Assembly: GCA_022647575.1 (NCBI GenBank)
Contig: JALCKY010000007.1
Coordinates: 112,711-176,710, forward strand
From: Lachnospiraceae bacterium
Lineage (GTDB): Bacteria > Bacillota > Clostridia > Lachnospirales > Lachnospiraceae
Reading direction: 5' to 3'
Length of the DNA: 64,000 nucleotides
Of the stretch, positions 26,707 to 36,159 are shown piece after piece. A program made the position numbers and the translations under genes. Position 1 is the stretch's first letter. Each line of letters begins with the position of its first letter. The notes beneath the pieces are model-generated. The model saw only the letters and a program-made list of their open reading frames with translations. It did no database searches and was not told the origin of the DNA.

Positions 26707-26932
26707 AGAACTTTTCAGAGAAAAAAGTCTGGATAGAATTTCTTCACCCGAACAGATTGATGATTATATTCATGTCGTCCGTCCGAAGACCTGGATCCTG
26801 CTGATCGTGATCCTCCTGCTGATCGCGGCTGCGGTCGTATGGGGGTTCATGGGAAGAATCGATGTGCGCACGGTTACGGACGGTCAGGCAGCGGTTGAGA
26901 GCGTGACTCCGGTTTCGTTTCTGATGCAGTAA
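26696..26932 (+). CDS. Truncated NHLM HlyD-type secretion adaptor (N-terminal anchor only)
   Basis: The 78-residue protein starts at TTG with GGAGG 8 nt upstream, overlapping the HD gene. LFREKSLDRISSPEQIDDYI and the membrane anchor WILLIVILLLIAAAVVWGFMG are typical of NHLM bacteriocin-system HlyD proteins. Normal adaptors continue for 100 or more residues with a periplasmic barrel. Here only about 27 residues follow the anchor, ending in ESVTPVSFLMQ, which resembles the usual C-terminal end. That suggests an internal in-frame deletion of the barrel. The next gene begins 15 bp later, so the missing part is not displaced nearby. Confidence 0.75.
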   Translation: MKNKELFREKSLDRISSPEQIDDYIHVVRPKTWILLIVILLLIAAAVVWGFMGRIDVRTVTDGQAAVESVTPVSFLMQ

Positions 26933-26947
26933 GGCGGGGACGGAAGA

Positions 26948-29122
26948 ATGGGGGAAAAACTCAGACAGCCGGTCAGCGGCGGAAAAGTTGCAAACGTGCC
27001 GGTCATCCTTCAGCTCGAAGCACTTGAATGCGGTGCAGCCTGCCTCAGTATGATCCTGGCTTATTACGGAAAATGGATTTCCCTGGAGCAGGTCCGGAAG
27101 GACTGCGGAGTCTCCAGAGACGGTTCATCGGCGAAAAATATTCTCTATGCCGCAAGGAATTACGGCATGGAGGCCAAAGGCTATCGTTATGAGCCGGATG
27201 CCCTGCGGGAGGCCGGCTCTTTCCCGTGCATTATACACTGGAACTTCAATCACTTCACCGTCCTGGACGGCTTTAAGGGGAACCATGCCGTTTTAAATGA
27301 TCCGGCAAGGGGCAGGATTGAAGTGACGAAAGAAGAATTTGACGAGTCCTTTACCGGCATCTGCATCATGATGTCTCCGACGGAGCGTTTTCAGAAAGAA
27401 GGCCGGAAAAAAGGAACCCTCGATTTCTTCCGCGGGGAAATGTCCCAGACAAAGAAGGCTTTTCTTTTCTTTACCATCGTTACGGTTGCCGCAGCGACGA
27501 TCAATATCATCAACCCGGTCTTTTCGCGGGTCTTTCTGGATCATCTTCTGACAGGTGAAAACCCGGGGCTTGTCAACGGGTTCATCCTGATACTGGCGGC
27601 TTTTTCTCTCGTGCAGGTCGTCATCAGCATCATCAATTCCTATTATTCCGTGAAGATCGAAGGCAAGCTTGCCGTTTCGGCCAATGCCAGGTACATGTGG
27701 CATGTCCTGCGGCTGCCCGTGGATTTCTTCTCCCAGCGGATGGTCGGCGATGTGGCGATGCGCAAGCAGAACAGTGAAACGATTGCTTCGGAATTCGTCG
27801 AGACGGCCGCACCGCTGATCCTGGATGTCTTTATGGTCATCCTGTATGTTTTCATCATGCTGCGCTACAGCTGGATCCTGACCCTGATCGGGCTTGGGGG
27901 AATTGCCCTGAACCTGCTGACGGTCAGGTTCATTTCCGATAAAAGGATGAATCTCAGCCGTGTCATGATGCGGGATGAAGCCAAGCTTCAGGGAACGGCA
28001 ATCTCGGCCATCGACATGATGGAAACCATCAAGGCCAGCGGAGCGGAGGACGGCATTTTTGCCAAATGGGCCGGCTATCAGGCTTCCGTCAACAGGCAGA
28101 ACGGCGAACTGACGAAGCTGAACAGCCTCTATCTTGTCATTTCAACCTTTCTTTCACAGACGGTCGATGCCCTGATCCTGGCGCTGGGAATTCTGTTCAC
28201 CATCCGGGGCCAGTTCAGCATCGGTCTGATTCTGGCTTTCCAGACGCTTCTGACAACCCTTCAGGAACCTGTCAACGGCATGATCACTGCACAGGATACC
28301 ATACGCACCATGCGCGTCAATACCGAGCGCATCGACGATGTCATGAAATACCGGACGGACGTGAATTATTCGGGAGAGAACCAGGACGCGGTCTATGACA
28401 AGCTGAAGGGAAAGGTGGAGCTGAAGCACGTGACTTTCGGCTATTCTCCGCTGGCGCCGGCGCTGATTGAAGATTTCAGCATGACGGTGGAGCCGGGAAA
28501 GAGAGTAGCCTTCATCGGCAGTTCAGGCTGCGGCAAGAGCACGCTTGCGAGGCTGATCTCCGGACTGTATCAGCCGTGGAGCGGGGAGATTTTATTTGAC
28601 GGAAAGCCGCTTGGGGAAATAGACCGGAATGTCTTCACCGGTTCGCTGGCGGTCGTCAATCAGGATATTACGCTTTTCGAAGATACGATCGGAAACAATA
28701 TCCGCATGTGGGATCATTCTATTGAAGATTTCGAAGTTATCCTGGCAGCCAGGGATGCCTCGATTCATGAAGACATCATGCAGAGGGACGGCGGCTACAA
28801 TTACAAAATGCTGGAAGGCGGCAAAGACTTCTCCGGCGGGCAGAGACAGAGAATCGAAATCGCCAGGGTGCTTGCACAGGATCCGACCATTATCATCATG
28901 GATGAAGCGACCTCCGCCCTGGATGCGCAGACGGAATACGATGTCGTGAAGGCTGTCCATGACCGCGGCATTACCTGCATCGTGATTGCCCACCGTCTTT
29001 CCACCATCCGCGACTGCGACGAGATTATTGTCATGGACAAGGGAAAAATTCTGGAACGCGGGACGCATAATGAGCTGATGCAGAAGCATGGTGCCTATGA
29101 AGAACTGATTACCAGCGAGTAG
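26948..29122 (+). CDS. NHLM peptide exporter with C39 leader peptidase
   Basis: The 724-residue ABC transporter has three parts. The C39 peptidase domain (1-150) has catalytic Cys28 in LECGAAC, His102 and Asp118 (LNDPARG). Six membrane helices span about 165-450. The ATPase has GSSGCGKST near 524, SGGQRQR near 628 and MDEATSALD. It cleaves after the double-glycine of leader peptides and exports the mature peptide. It pairs with the next ABC gene, as in NHLM systems with two different half-transporters. All catalytic residues are intact, so it should be active even though the adaptor gene is reduced. Confidence 0.96.
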   Translation: MGEKLRQPVSGGKVANVPVILQLEALECGAACLSMILAYYGKWISLEQVRKDCGVSRDGSSAKNILYAARNYGMEAKGYRYEPDALREAGSFPCIIHWNFNHFTVLDGFKGNHAVLNDPARGRIEVTKEEFDESFTGICIMMSPTERFQKEGRKKGTLDFFRGEMSQTKKAFLFFTIVTVAAATINIINPVFSRVFLDHLLTGENPGLVNGFILILAAFSLVQVVISIINSYYSVKIEGKLAVSANARYMWHVLRLPVDFFSQRMVGDVAMRKQNSETIASEFVETAAPLILDVFMVILYVFIMLRYSWILTLIGLGGIALNLLTVRFISDKRMNLSRVMMRDEAKLQGTAISAIDMMETIKASGAEDGIFAKWAGYQASVNRQNGELTKLNSLYLVISTFLSQTVDALILALGILFTIRGQFSIGLILAFQTLLTTLQEPVNGMITAQDTIRTMRVNTERIDDVMKYRTDVNYSGENQDAVYDKLKGKVELKHVTFGYSPLAPALIEDFSMTVEPGKRVAFIGSSGCGKSTLARLISGLYQPWSGEILFDGKPLGEIDRNVFTGSLAVVNQDITLFEDTIGNNIRMWDHSIEDFEVILAARDASIHEDIMQRDGGYNYKMLEGGKDFSGGQRQRIEIARVLAQDPTIIIMDEATSALDAQTEYDVVKAVHDRGITCIVIAHRLSTIRDCDEIIVMDKGKILERGTHNELMQKHGAYEELITSE

Positions 29123-29173
29123 CGGCGGCGCCGGCAGAACTTTTTGATTTCGCGTAAAGGACGGGAGCTTTCA

Positions 29174-31384
29174 ATGGGATGGTTTGATGAACAGATAAGA
29201 GAAAGAATCCGGGATGACGAAGACATGATGCAGGAAGCCTATGAGAAAATGGCTTCCGCCATCACGGGACATCCGCTTTCCCAGGCATATGATTCCGACA
29301 GAATCCATACGCAGGAGGCTATTTCCGAAATCCTGAGATTTTATCATATTAAAAGCCGGGAACTTCCGGATACGGTGACAAAGCTGAACGAAGCCCTCGA
29401 GTTCCTGCTCCGTCCGTCGGGCGTCATGCGGAGAACGGTCAGGCTGACGGAAAAATGGTACAAGGATGCCTACGGAGCCATGCTGGCTTCCACCAGGGAC
29501 GGACGTGCGGTAGCCCTGATACCGGGACATTTATCGGGCTACTATTTCAATGATCCGGAAACAGGGAAAAGGACCGCTGTCGGCAAAGATAGCGAAGATC
29601 TTTTTGAGCGGGAGGCCATCTGCTTCTACCGTCCGATGCCTGTCCGGAAAATGAATTTTTATGATTTCGGAAAATATGTTTTCGGAACCATGCACCGGAG
29701 CGACCTGATTATCCTGATCGGAGGAGCAGCGGCTGTCGCGGTGATCGGACTTGCGGTGCCGGCTGCCACGCAGTATCTGTACAGCAAAGTATCCGGAGGC
29801 AGCAGCATGCTTCTGATGTCGGCAGTCATGGTCATTTTCCTGACGGGACTTTCGGCAGCTCTTCTGACGGTCTACCGGACATCGGCAATCGATACGCTCA
29901 AGCTGCGTGTGCATCTTTCGGCAGAAGCGGCTGCCATGATGAGGCTTTTGGCACTGCCGGTCGACTTCTTCAAAAAATACAGTTCCGGCGATCTGGCCAA
30001 TCGTGCCGCCGCGCTGGACAGCCTGAGCGATATCCTGATCGACACGGCAGTCTCGAGCGGACTGACGGCCGTTTTCTCACTGATTTACATCGGCGAGATT
30101 TTCGCGTATGCTCCGTCGCTGAGCATGCCGGCTTTTCTTATCATCCTGATTACCTTTGCCCTGACGGTTATCACCTCGTTTCGGGCAATGAAGGAAAACA
30201 AGGAATACCTGCCCGAAGCAGCCAAAGAATACGGCATGGTCTATTCATTGTTCGGCGGCGTAGAAAAAATCAAGAATGCGGGAGCTGAAAAAAGGGCATT
30301 TGCAAAATGGGCCGGTCAGTATTCCAGGACTGCCGGCATCAGCTACAACAGAAGCCTTTTCCTGTATCTGAGTCCGGCACTGTCGCTTGCCGTCACGCTT
30401 TTCGGGACGCTGGCGATTTACTGGCTGGCAATACGCGACGGAGTCAGCGTGGAAAACTACATGGCCTTTGTCGCTTCCTACGGTGTCGTAAGCGGTGCCT
30501 TCAGTGCACTGGCTGCGGGAACAGCGCAGATTTCGCTCGCCATCCCTGCTTTTGAGATGGCGAAGCCGATTCTGGAAGCCGTACCGGAGATTTCCGTTGA
30601 GAAACCCGTGATTGAGAAAATCAGCGGAGCGATTGAAATGAACAATGTTTCTTTCCGCTATGCGGATGACATGCCGAATGTCATCGACAATCTGTCGTTA
30701 AAGATCCGCCCGGGAGAATACGTCGCCATCGTGGGAAGAACCGGATGCGGAAAATCAACGCTCATGAGAATACTGCTGGGTTTTGAGAAGCCACAGAAAG
30801 GCGCGGTCTATTACGACGGAAGGGATATCAATTCCGTGGATATCAAATCCCTGCGGAAAAAAATCGGCGTCGTCCTTCAGAGCGGCAGATTATTCAACGG
30901 GGATATTTTTTCGAATATTTCGATTTCTGCACCGGATCTGACGATGGACGGCGCCTGGGAAGCTGCCCGGATGTCCGGCATGGCAGAGGATATCGAGAAT
31001 ATGCCGATGGGCATGCAGACCCTGATCTCCGAAGGGACGGGCGGCATTTCCGGAGGACAGCGGCAGAGGCTTCTGATCGCCAGGGCGATTGCGCCGAAGC
31101 CGAAGGTCCTGATGTTTGACGAGGCGACCTCGGCACTTGACAATCTGACGCAGAAGCAGGTTTCCCAGTCCCTGGATTCGCTGAAATGCACAAGGCTCAT
31201 CATTGCGCACCGGCTGTCCACCATCCGCAACTGCAGCAGGATCCTGGTCCTGGACAAAGGGAAAATTGCAGAGCAGGGAACATATGAAGAACTGGCTGCA
31301 CAGCATGGAATCTTTTCCGAACTGGTGGCGCGCCAGCAGGTCGGCATGAATACGGAAGAAGCAGGAACTGCAGAAAACCAATAG
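29174..31384 (+). CDS. NHLM ABC transporter without peptidase (partner half-transporter)
   Basis: The 736-residue protein has an N-terminal 170-residue cytosolic region without C39 residues, membrane helices at about 175-470, and an ATPase with GRTGCGKST near 522, SGGQRQRLLIA near 625 and FDEATSALD. The layout is that of the second transporter in NHLM bacteriocin systems. It is preceded by GGGAG and starts at 29174. It probably forms a heteromeric exporter with the C39-bearing protein 50 bp upstream. Confidence 0.95.
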   Translation: MGWFDEQIRERIRDDEDMMQEAYEKMASAITGHPLSQAYDSDRIHTQEAISEILRFYHIKSRELPDTVTKLNEALEFLLRPSGVMRRTVRLTEKWYKDAYGAMLASTRDGRAVALIPGHLSGYYFNDPETGKRTAVGKDSEDLFEREAICFYRPMPVRKMNFYDFGKYVFGTMHRSDLIILIGGAAAVAVIGLAVPAATQYLYSKVSGGSSMLLMSAVMVIFLTGLSAALLTVYRTSAIDTLKLRVHLSAEAAAMMRLLALPVDFFKKYSSGDLANRAAALDSLSDILIDTAVSSGLTAVFSLIYIGEIFAYAPSLSMPAFLIILITFALTVITSFRAMKENKEYLPEAAKEYGMVYSLFGGVEKIKNAGAEKRAFAKWAGQYSRTAGISYNRSLFLYLSPALSLAVTLFGTLAIYWLAIRDGVSVENYMAFVASYGVVSGAFSALAAGTAQISLAIPAFEMAKPILEAVPEISVEKPVIEKISGAIEMNNVSFRYADDMPNVIDNLSLKIRPGEYVAIVGRTGCGKSTLMRILLGFEKPQKGAVYYDGRDINSVDIKSLRKKIGVVLQSGRLFNGDIFSNISISAPDLTMDGAWEAARMSGMAEDIENMPMGMQTLISEGTGGISGGQRQRLLIARAIAPKPKVLMFDEATSALDNLTQKQVSQSLDSLKCTRLIIAHRLSTIRNCSRILVLDKGKIAEQGTYEELAAQHGIFSELVARQQVGMNTEEAGTAENQ

Positions 31385-31439
31385 GCACGGAATCAAGCCG
31401 GCAGGCATTGCAGCAGGGCAGAAGTACGGAGGAAAATGA

Positions 31440-33557
31440 ATGCCGGAAGGAATCGGGGGACTTTGGATACAGATGCTGGCGGCCGTCGGCGTGACGGCGG
31501 GCCTGCATGAGCTGGACCGCAGGGCTTGGTTTGGGAAGTCCGGCCGCCGCAGAACCATAATCATCGGAATCCTTTACGGACTGATGGGAATCCTGTTCCT
31601 TTCTTTTTCCATTGACTTTCCGACCGCGGACGCAGAGGTTTCCAAAGGCGCTCTCCTGGTCAGTGCCCGCGATCTGGCACCGCTTGCGGCCGGTCTTTTT
31701 TTTGAACCTTTCTCCGGACTGATTGCCGGAACCGTCAGTGCTCTTTTCCGGATGGTGACGGAAATCAGCTATGACGCATTCTGGCCGGATGTCCTGTCTC
31801 TTTCCCTGGGTGTTTTTCTTCCCGGCCTGGTTTCCTTCTTTCTGGGGAAGTTCCTCTTCCGCAGGGAAATTCCGAATCCGCTTTCCTGCATGGCTGTCGG
31901 GCTCATCAGCGAGGTGCTCTGTTTCCTTTCCGTGATGGAAACTTTTTCGAATTCCGGTGCAGCGGGAAAGTTCATACAGAGTTCCCTCCTGCCGATATTC
32001 CTGCCGGTCATTGCCGGAATGTTACTGATCTCGCTGTTCTTTACTGCTCGTGACGGTAAGCTGAAAGAGCTGTTCCGTAAGCGGCCGCTTTCGGATACGC
32101 CGATCGCTTCAACCTTCAAGAAGAAACTTCTGATCGTCATTTCCGGAGTTTTCGTATTTACCATGTTCCTGACCGTTCTGAATGAGGACTATTACACCAG
32201 GAACAGGGTTGACAATTCGATGTATGCCGCAGCCGGCGATCTGGAAGATGCGCTTGACAGGATTGGGTCCGACCCGGAGGAGCTTCAGAACGCTGCCGCG
32301 GAACGTCATGCGGGGAGCGACGGAGCCATTTATATCCTGGAAAACGGCAGGACGGTCAGTACGAATTCCGGGACGGTTCCAATCGGTGCGACGCTTCAGG
32401 AAATCGGACTTGCGGAAACGCCGGAAGATAAAAGCCTTTTCACGGCTGAGCTGGATTCGACAGAATGCCGCTGCTATGCCGTGAACTACGGGAAGCGGCT
32501 GATCCTTCTGGGAATCCCGGTCTCCGATATCCTGGATGACATGACCGTCAGCATCCTGTCTTATCTGGCCTACGACATCCTGCTGTTTGCAGCCCTGTTC
32601 ATCGGCGTGGATATCCTGATGGATTCCGTGATTGTCCGGAGTCTCAGGAAAGTCAATCATTCCCTGGAGAAGATCACAGACGGGAATCTGGAAGAAAAAG
32701 TAACGGCAGAAGAGAGCAGGGAATTCACGAAACTTTCAAAGGATATCAATCTGACGGTTACTTCGCTGAAGACCTATATTTCGGAAGCCGAGAACCGGAT
32801 CAATGCAGAGCTGGAATTTGCAAAGGAAATCCAGTACTCCGCCCTGCCTTCCGCGGTGCCTGTGAGAAAAGAATTCCGCCTGTCTGCCTATATGGGAACA
32901 GCGAAAGAAGTCGGCGGAGATTTCTATGACTTCTTCCTGCCGGATGAAAAGCATCTTGTCCTGATTATTGCCGACGTTTCCGGGAAAGGAATCCCGGCAG
33001 CCCTCTTCATGATGAAGAGCAAGACTCTTCTGAGGAATCTTGCGGAAACAGGACGCTCTCCGGCCGGAATCCTGAAGGCTGCGAACAATGAGCTGTGCGA
33101 TGGAAATGAGGCAGAGATGTTCGTGACGGCCTGGATCGGAATCCTGGACCTTGCGACAGGAGTCATGACGTGCGCCAATGCGGGACATGAGTATCCGGCT
33201 GTCATGAGGAAAGACGGAGATTATGAGCTCCTGAAGGATAAGCACGGAATGGTCCTCGGCGGCCTGCCGGGAACGAGCTGCAGCGAATATACGATGGAAC
33301 TGAAACCGGGCGACAGGCTGTTCGTCTATACAGACGGCGTGACAGAGGCTGCGAACAGTCAGCTGGAACTGTACGGCACCGGCCGCATGCTGGAGGCACT
33401 GAACCGCTGCCGGACACTGGAACCGAAAGAACAGCTTGATTTCATGAAAAAACAGATTGATGACTTTGCGGGAGAAGCACCGCAGTTTGATGATATTACG
33501 ATGATTTCCTTCATCATGACAGGATACAAAGAAGACGGCGGACAGCACGGCCTGTAA
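31440..33557 (+). CDS. Membrane-bound SpoIIE-type PP2C phosphatase
   Basis: The 705-residue protein has an N-terminal membrane region (about six helices, 5TM-LytS-like, residues 1-210). A second anchor and extracytoplasmic part span about 225-395, and a HAMP-like linker lies near 400-455. The C-terminal SpoIIE/PP2C domain has AKEVGGDFYDFF, IADVSGKGIPAALFM and DDITMISF. SpoIIE phosphatases dephosphorylate anti-anti-sigma proteins. No kinase or STAS partner is adjacent. It lies directly after the NHLM transporters and could respond to an envelope or peptide signal. Confidence 0.93.
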   Translation: MPEGIGGLWIQMLAAVGVTAGLHELDRRAWFGKSGRRRTIIIGILYGLMGILFLSFSIDFPTADAEVSKGALLVSARDLAPLAAGLFFEPFSGLIAGTVSALFRMVTEISYDAFWPDVLSLSLGVFLPGLVSFFLGKFLFRREIPNPLSCMAVGLISEVLCFLSVMETFSNSGAAGKFIQSSLLPIFLPVIAGMLLISLFFTARDGKLKELFRKRPLSDTPIASTFKKKLLIVISGVFVFTMFLTVLNEDYYTRNRVDNSMYAAAGDLEDALDRIGSDPEELQNAAAERHAGSDGAIYILENGRTVSTNSGTVPIGATLQEIGLAETPEDKSLFTAELDSTECRCYAVNYGKRLILLGIPVSDILDDMTVSILSYLAYDILLFAALFIGVDILMDSVIVRSLRKVNHSLEKITDGNLEEKVTAEESREFTKLSKDINLTVTSLKTYISEAENRINAELEFAKEIQYSALPSAVPVRKEFRLSAYMGTAKEVGGDFYDFFLPDEKHLVLIIADVSGKGIPAALFMMKSKTLLRNLAETGRSPAGILKAANNELCDGNEAEMFVTAWIGILDLATGVMTCANAGHEYPAVMRKDGDYELLKDKHGMVLGGLPGTSCSEYTMELKPGDRLFVYTDGVTEAANSQLELYGTGRMLEALNRCRTLEPKEQLDFMKKQIDDFAGEAPQFDDITMISFIMTGYKEDGGQHGL

Positions 33558-33579
33558 TGGAGTCTCTCAGAGAGAACGC

Positions 33580-35265
33580 TCAGGAGAGAACCTGCAGGCG
33601 TTTTTCTGCATAGGAGGAAACCAGCTTTTTGACCAGCAGCATCGTTCCGGTCATCAGCAGGAACATGATGAGCACGACAGCGTGGAAATTCATTTTCAGC
33701 AGGTGATACAGAATCTGTCCGATGATGACGACGGTCAGTCCTGGCAGGAAGCCGACTGCGCTGCCGGCTGTCTGATGAAGGCCGTTGATGGCCTTTGCTT
33801 CCGTTTCCCAGATCAGTTTCGGATAAGCCAGATCGAAGAAGATCTGGATATAAGCGACCGTGATGACGCCGGGCACTGCAAAAGCCAGACTGTAAAGAAG
33901 AATCAGCGGCGGCATGCCGTGAAGGATGCAGATGATCCAGAGAACCAGCGAAAGAGCCGTACCGGCAAGAAAACCGAACGGCAGCGTTGCACGGATTTTT
34001 GCCCTGATCTGGTCGGTGTAGGAAACCGGAATCGTCTTCATGACGAAGAAGCCTTTTCCTTCGCGTGAAATTGCCGATGCCGGAAGATAATTCCCGGCAG
34101 CCAGGATCAGGATGACCAGTATGGAAATGAAGAAGACCGTGCCGAGAGAGGCCGGTTTTGAGGCATTTACGGTCAGGAGATTCAGAAGCTTCTGACTCAG
34201 GGGGACTCCGTCCTCACCGGAAGACTGATTCCCGGTAAAGAGGCTGATGGCGGCAACGATGACAAGCATGATGTCCATCTGCATTCCGTATACCAGGACA
34301 GTCGGGTTCCGGAGTATCTTTTTCCGCTCGCCGGCGGCGCAGGTCTTCAGGAAGGAACCCTGGCGGGTCTGCCGGGAGGCTTCTTCTTTTGTCAGGTCGC
34401 GTCCCGCAGAAGTTTCCGTCATGCCGACAGCTCCTTTGAAATAAAGCAGCTTTGCAGCCAGCAGGAAGACGGCGACGGCCGCGGCGGTTACGAGAAGATA
34501 GAGCAGAAGCTGAACCGGATCGGATCCGGCCAGGGCTTTCTGCGCAAAAATCGCATTCGGGAAAATCAGGAAGAGTGCGTGCAGGCGGCCGGAAGCCGAG
34601 GTGAGGGCTTCGGCGCTTTTAGTGATCGAACCCTGCTGAAGAAGGATGATGAAGATCGACATTCCGTAAGACACGATGAAACAGAGAATCGTCAGGACAT
34701 TCTTGTTGCGGACGCTTCTGAAGAAGCGCATGACCGCCATGGCGATGATGCCCGCGTAGGAAAGGGGCATGACCGGCAGAATCAGGAAGATAATGACGGC
34801 AATGAACCAGTAAAGGAAATTTCCTCCGGAAGAAAGTCCGTAGGCAATCAGCATCGGAGCTGCCGTCAGGACTGCGTAGAGATAAGTCTGAGTCAGGCAG
34901 AGAGTGAACTTGGCGGCTACGATGACGGAAGGCGTCAGCGGCAGCGCCAGAAGAGTCGGCAGGTCAGTCGTTGTATAGAAGTAAATGATGATGGTTGAAA
35001 AACCTGTGATGATGCAGGTCAGCAGCGCAAAGGAAATAGCCAGGCTCAGGATGGTGTCCTGCGTACCGTTTGCGGCAAGAAGCGAATACATCAGGCGCAT
35101 CGAGGCGACAATCGGCGTCAGGATCGGAATAAAGACGACGAGCGTCAAAAGACCGGACAAAAGGCCGGAATATTTCCCGCCCCATTTGCTGCCGGACGTT
35201 TCTGAACCGGTCATGTTCGAGCCGCAGATGAAGAGAGTCTTCAGGAGAGGAAGGTATTTGTTCAT
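33580..35265 (-). CDS. ABC exporter permease, about 12 helices
   Basis: The 561-residue membrane protein has two sets of about six helices with a charged loop near residue 300. It resembles large export permeases of Firmicutes ABC systems. It overlaps the upstream ATPase by 4 bp (ATGA), which fixes translational coupling. The cargo is unknown. It converges with the SpoIIE gene, with 22 bp between stops. Confidence 0.88.
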   Translation of the reverse strand: MNKYLPLLKTLFICGSNMTGSETSGSKWGGKYSGLLSGLLTLVVFIPILTPIVASMRLMYSLLAANGTQDTILSLAISFALLTCIITGFSTIIIYFYTTTDLPTLLALPLTPSVIVAAKFTLCLTQTYLYAVLTAAPMLIAYGLSSGGNFLYWFIAVIIFLILPVMPLSYAGIIAMAVMRFFRSVRNKNVLTILCFIVSYGMSIFIILLQQGSITKSAEALTSASGRLHALFLIFPNAIFAQKALAGSDPVQLLLYLLVTAAAVAVFLLAAKLLYFKGAVGMTETSAGRDLTKEEASRQTRQGSFLKTCAAGERKKILRNPTVLVYGMQMDIMLVIVAAISLFTGNQSSGEDGVPLSQKLLNLLTVNASKPASLGTVFFISILVILILAAGNYLPASAISREGKGFFVMKTIPVSYTDQIRAKIRATLPFGFLAGTALSLVLWIICILHGMPPLILLYSLAFAVPGVITVAYIQIFFDLAYPKLIWETEAKAINGLHQTAGSAVGFLPGLTVVIIGQILYHLLKMNFHAVVLIMFLLMTGTMLLVKKLVSSYAEKRLQVLS

Positions 35266-35978
35266 TTTGTCATGGCCAGGAAGATGTCTTCCAGGCTTTC
35301 CCCCTTGTGTTCTTCTTCAAGCTGCTCCAGCGTGCCGTCGTAGATTTTCATGCCGTGGTTGATCATGCAGATCTGATCGCAGAGTTTCTCGGCCACTTCC
35401 AGGACATGCGTCGAGAAGACGACGGAGTACCCTTTGGCGGCATGCTCATGCATCATTTCCTTTACGGTAAATGCGGCTTTGGGATCCAGGCCGACCATCG
35501 GCTCATCCAGAATCCAGATGGAAGGCTCGTGAATCAGTGCACCCATGACCATGACTTTCTGCCGCATGCCGTGGCTGAAGCTTAAGATCTGGCGTCCCAT
35601 TTCATTCTGCATGTCGAAGCGGGGAGCCGTTTCGTCGATGAATTTTTTCCGCTTTTCGGTGGAGACGCCGTAGATGTCTCCGATGAAATTGAGATATTCC
35701 AGGGCGGTCAGGCGGAGAAAGATATCCGGCTCATCGGGGACGAAGCCGAACTGCTTCTTTGCTTCCAGAGGCTGTTTCTGGATATCCAGGCCGTTGATCA
35801 GAATCTGTCCTTCGTCAGGATTCAGCACGCCGGTAATCATGTGCAGGGTTGTCGACTTTCCGGCCCCGTTCGGACCGATGAAGCCGGTGATGGAGCCGTC
35901 GCGGACAGTCCAGGTCAGATGGTCGACCGCCTTCTTGTTTTTGCCGTATGTCTTGCTGACATCCTTGATCTCAATCAT
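35262..35978 (-). CDS. ABC exporter ATPase
   Basis: The 238-residue ATPase has GPNGAGKST near residue 37, signature LSFSHGMRQK near 130 and Walker B ILDEPMVGLDP. It resembles CcmA/NatA-type export ATPases. GGGAGGAAG precedes the ATG. It is the first gene of a two-gene exporter operon with the permease. Confidence 0.95.
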   Translation of the reverse strand: MIEIKDVSKTYGKNKKAVDHLTWTVRDGSITGFIGPNGAGKSTTLHMITGVLNPDEGQILINGLDIQKQPLEAKKQFGFVPDEPDIFLRLTALEYLNFIGDIYGVSTEKRKKFIDETAPRFDMQNEMGRQILSFSHGMRQKVMVMGALIHEPSIWILDEPMVGLDPKAAFTVKEMMHEHAAKGYSVVFSTHVLEVAEKLCDQICMINHGMKIYDGTLEQLEEEHKGESLEDIFLAMTK

Positions 35979-36084
35979 GTCTTCCTCCCGTGGAAATTCC
36001 GTGACTGCCTGTCCGGCAGTGCCCTGCAGCTGATTTCAAGAATAGCATATCGAAAACAGGGACGCAAGGCCGCAGGCTCCGGGA

Positions 36085-36113
36085 TTGACTTTATCCGTGT
36101 CAGGCAATAAAAT
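36085..36113 (+). promoter_or_regulatory. Promoter of the membrane-protein pair
   Basis: TTGACT, 17 bp, TAAAAT. It is divergent from the ABC exporter. Confidence 0.65.
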
Positions 36114-36120
36114 ATTCATT

Positions 36121-36141
36121 AGTCCTTTTTGATTAAGGACT
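36121..36141. promoter_or_regulatory. Perfect 7-bp inverted repeat at the transcription start
   Basis: AGTCCTT, 7 bp, AAGGACT lies right after the -10 element, where a repressor would block initiation. Confidence 0.45.
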
Positions 36142-36159
36142 TAAAAAGGGGGATTTATC

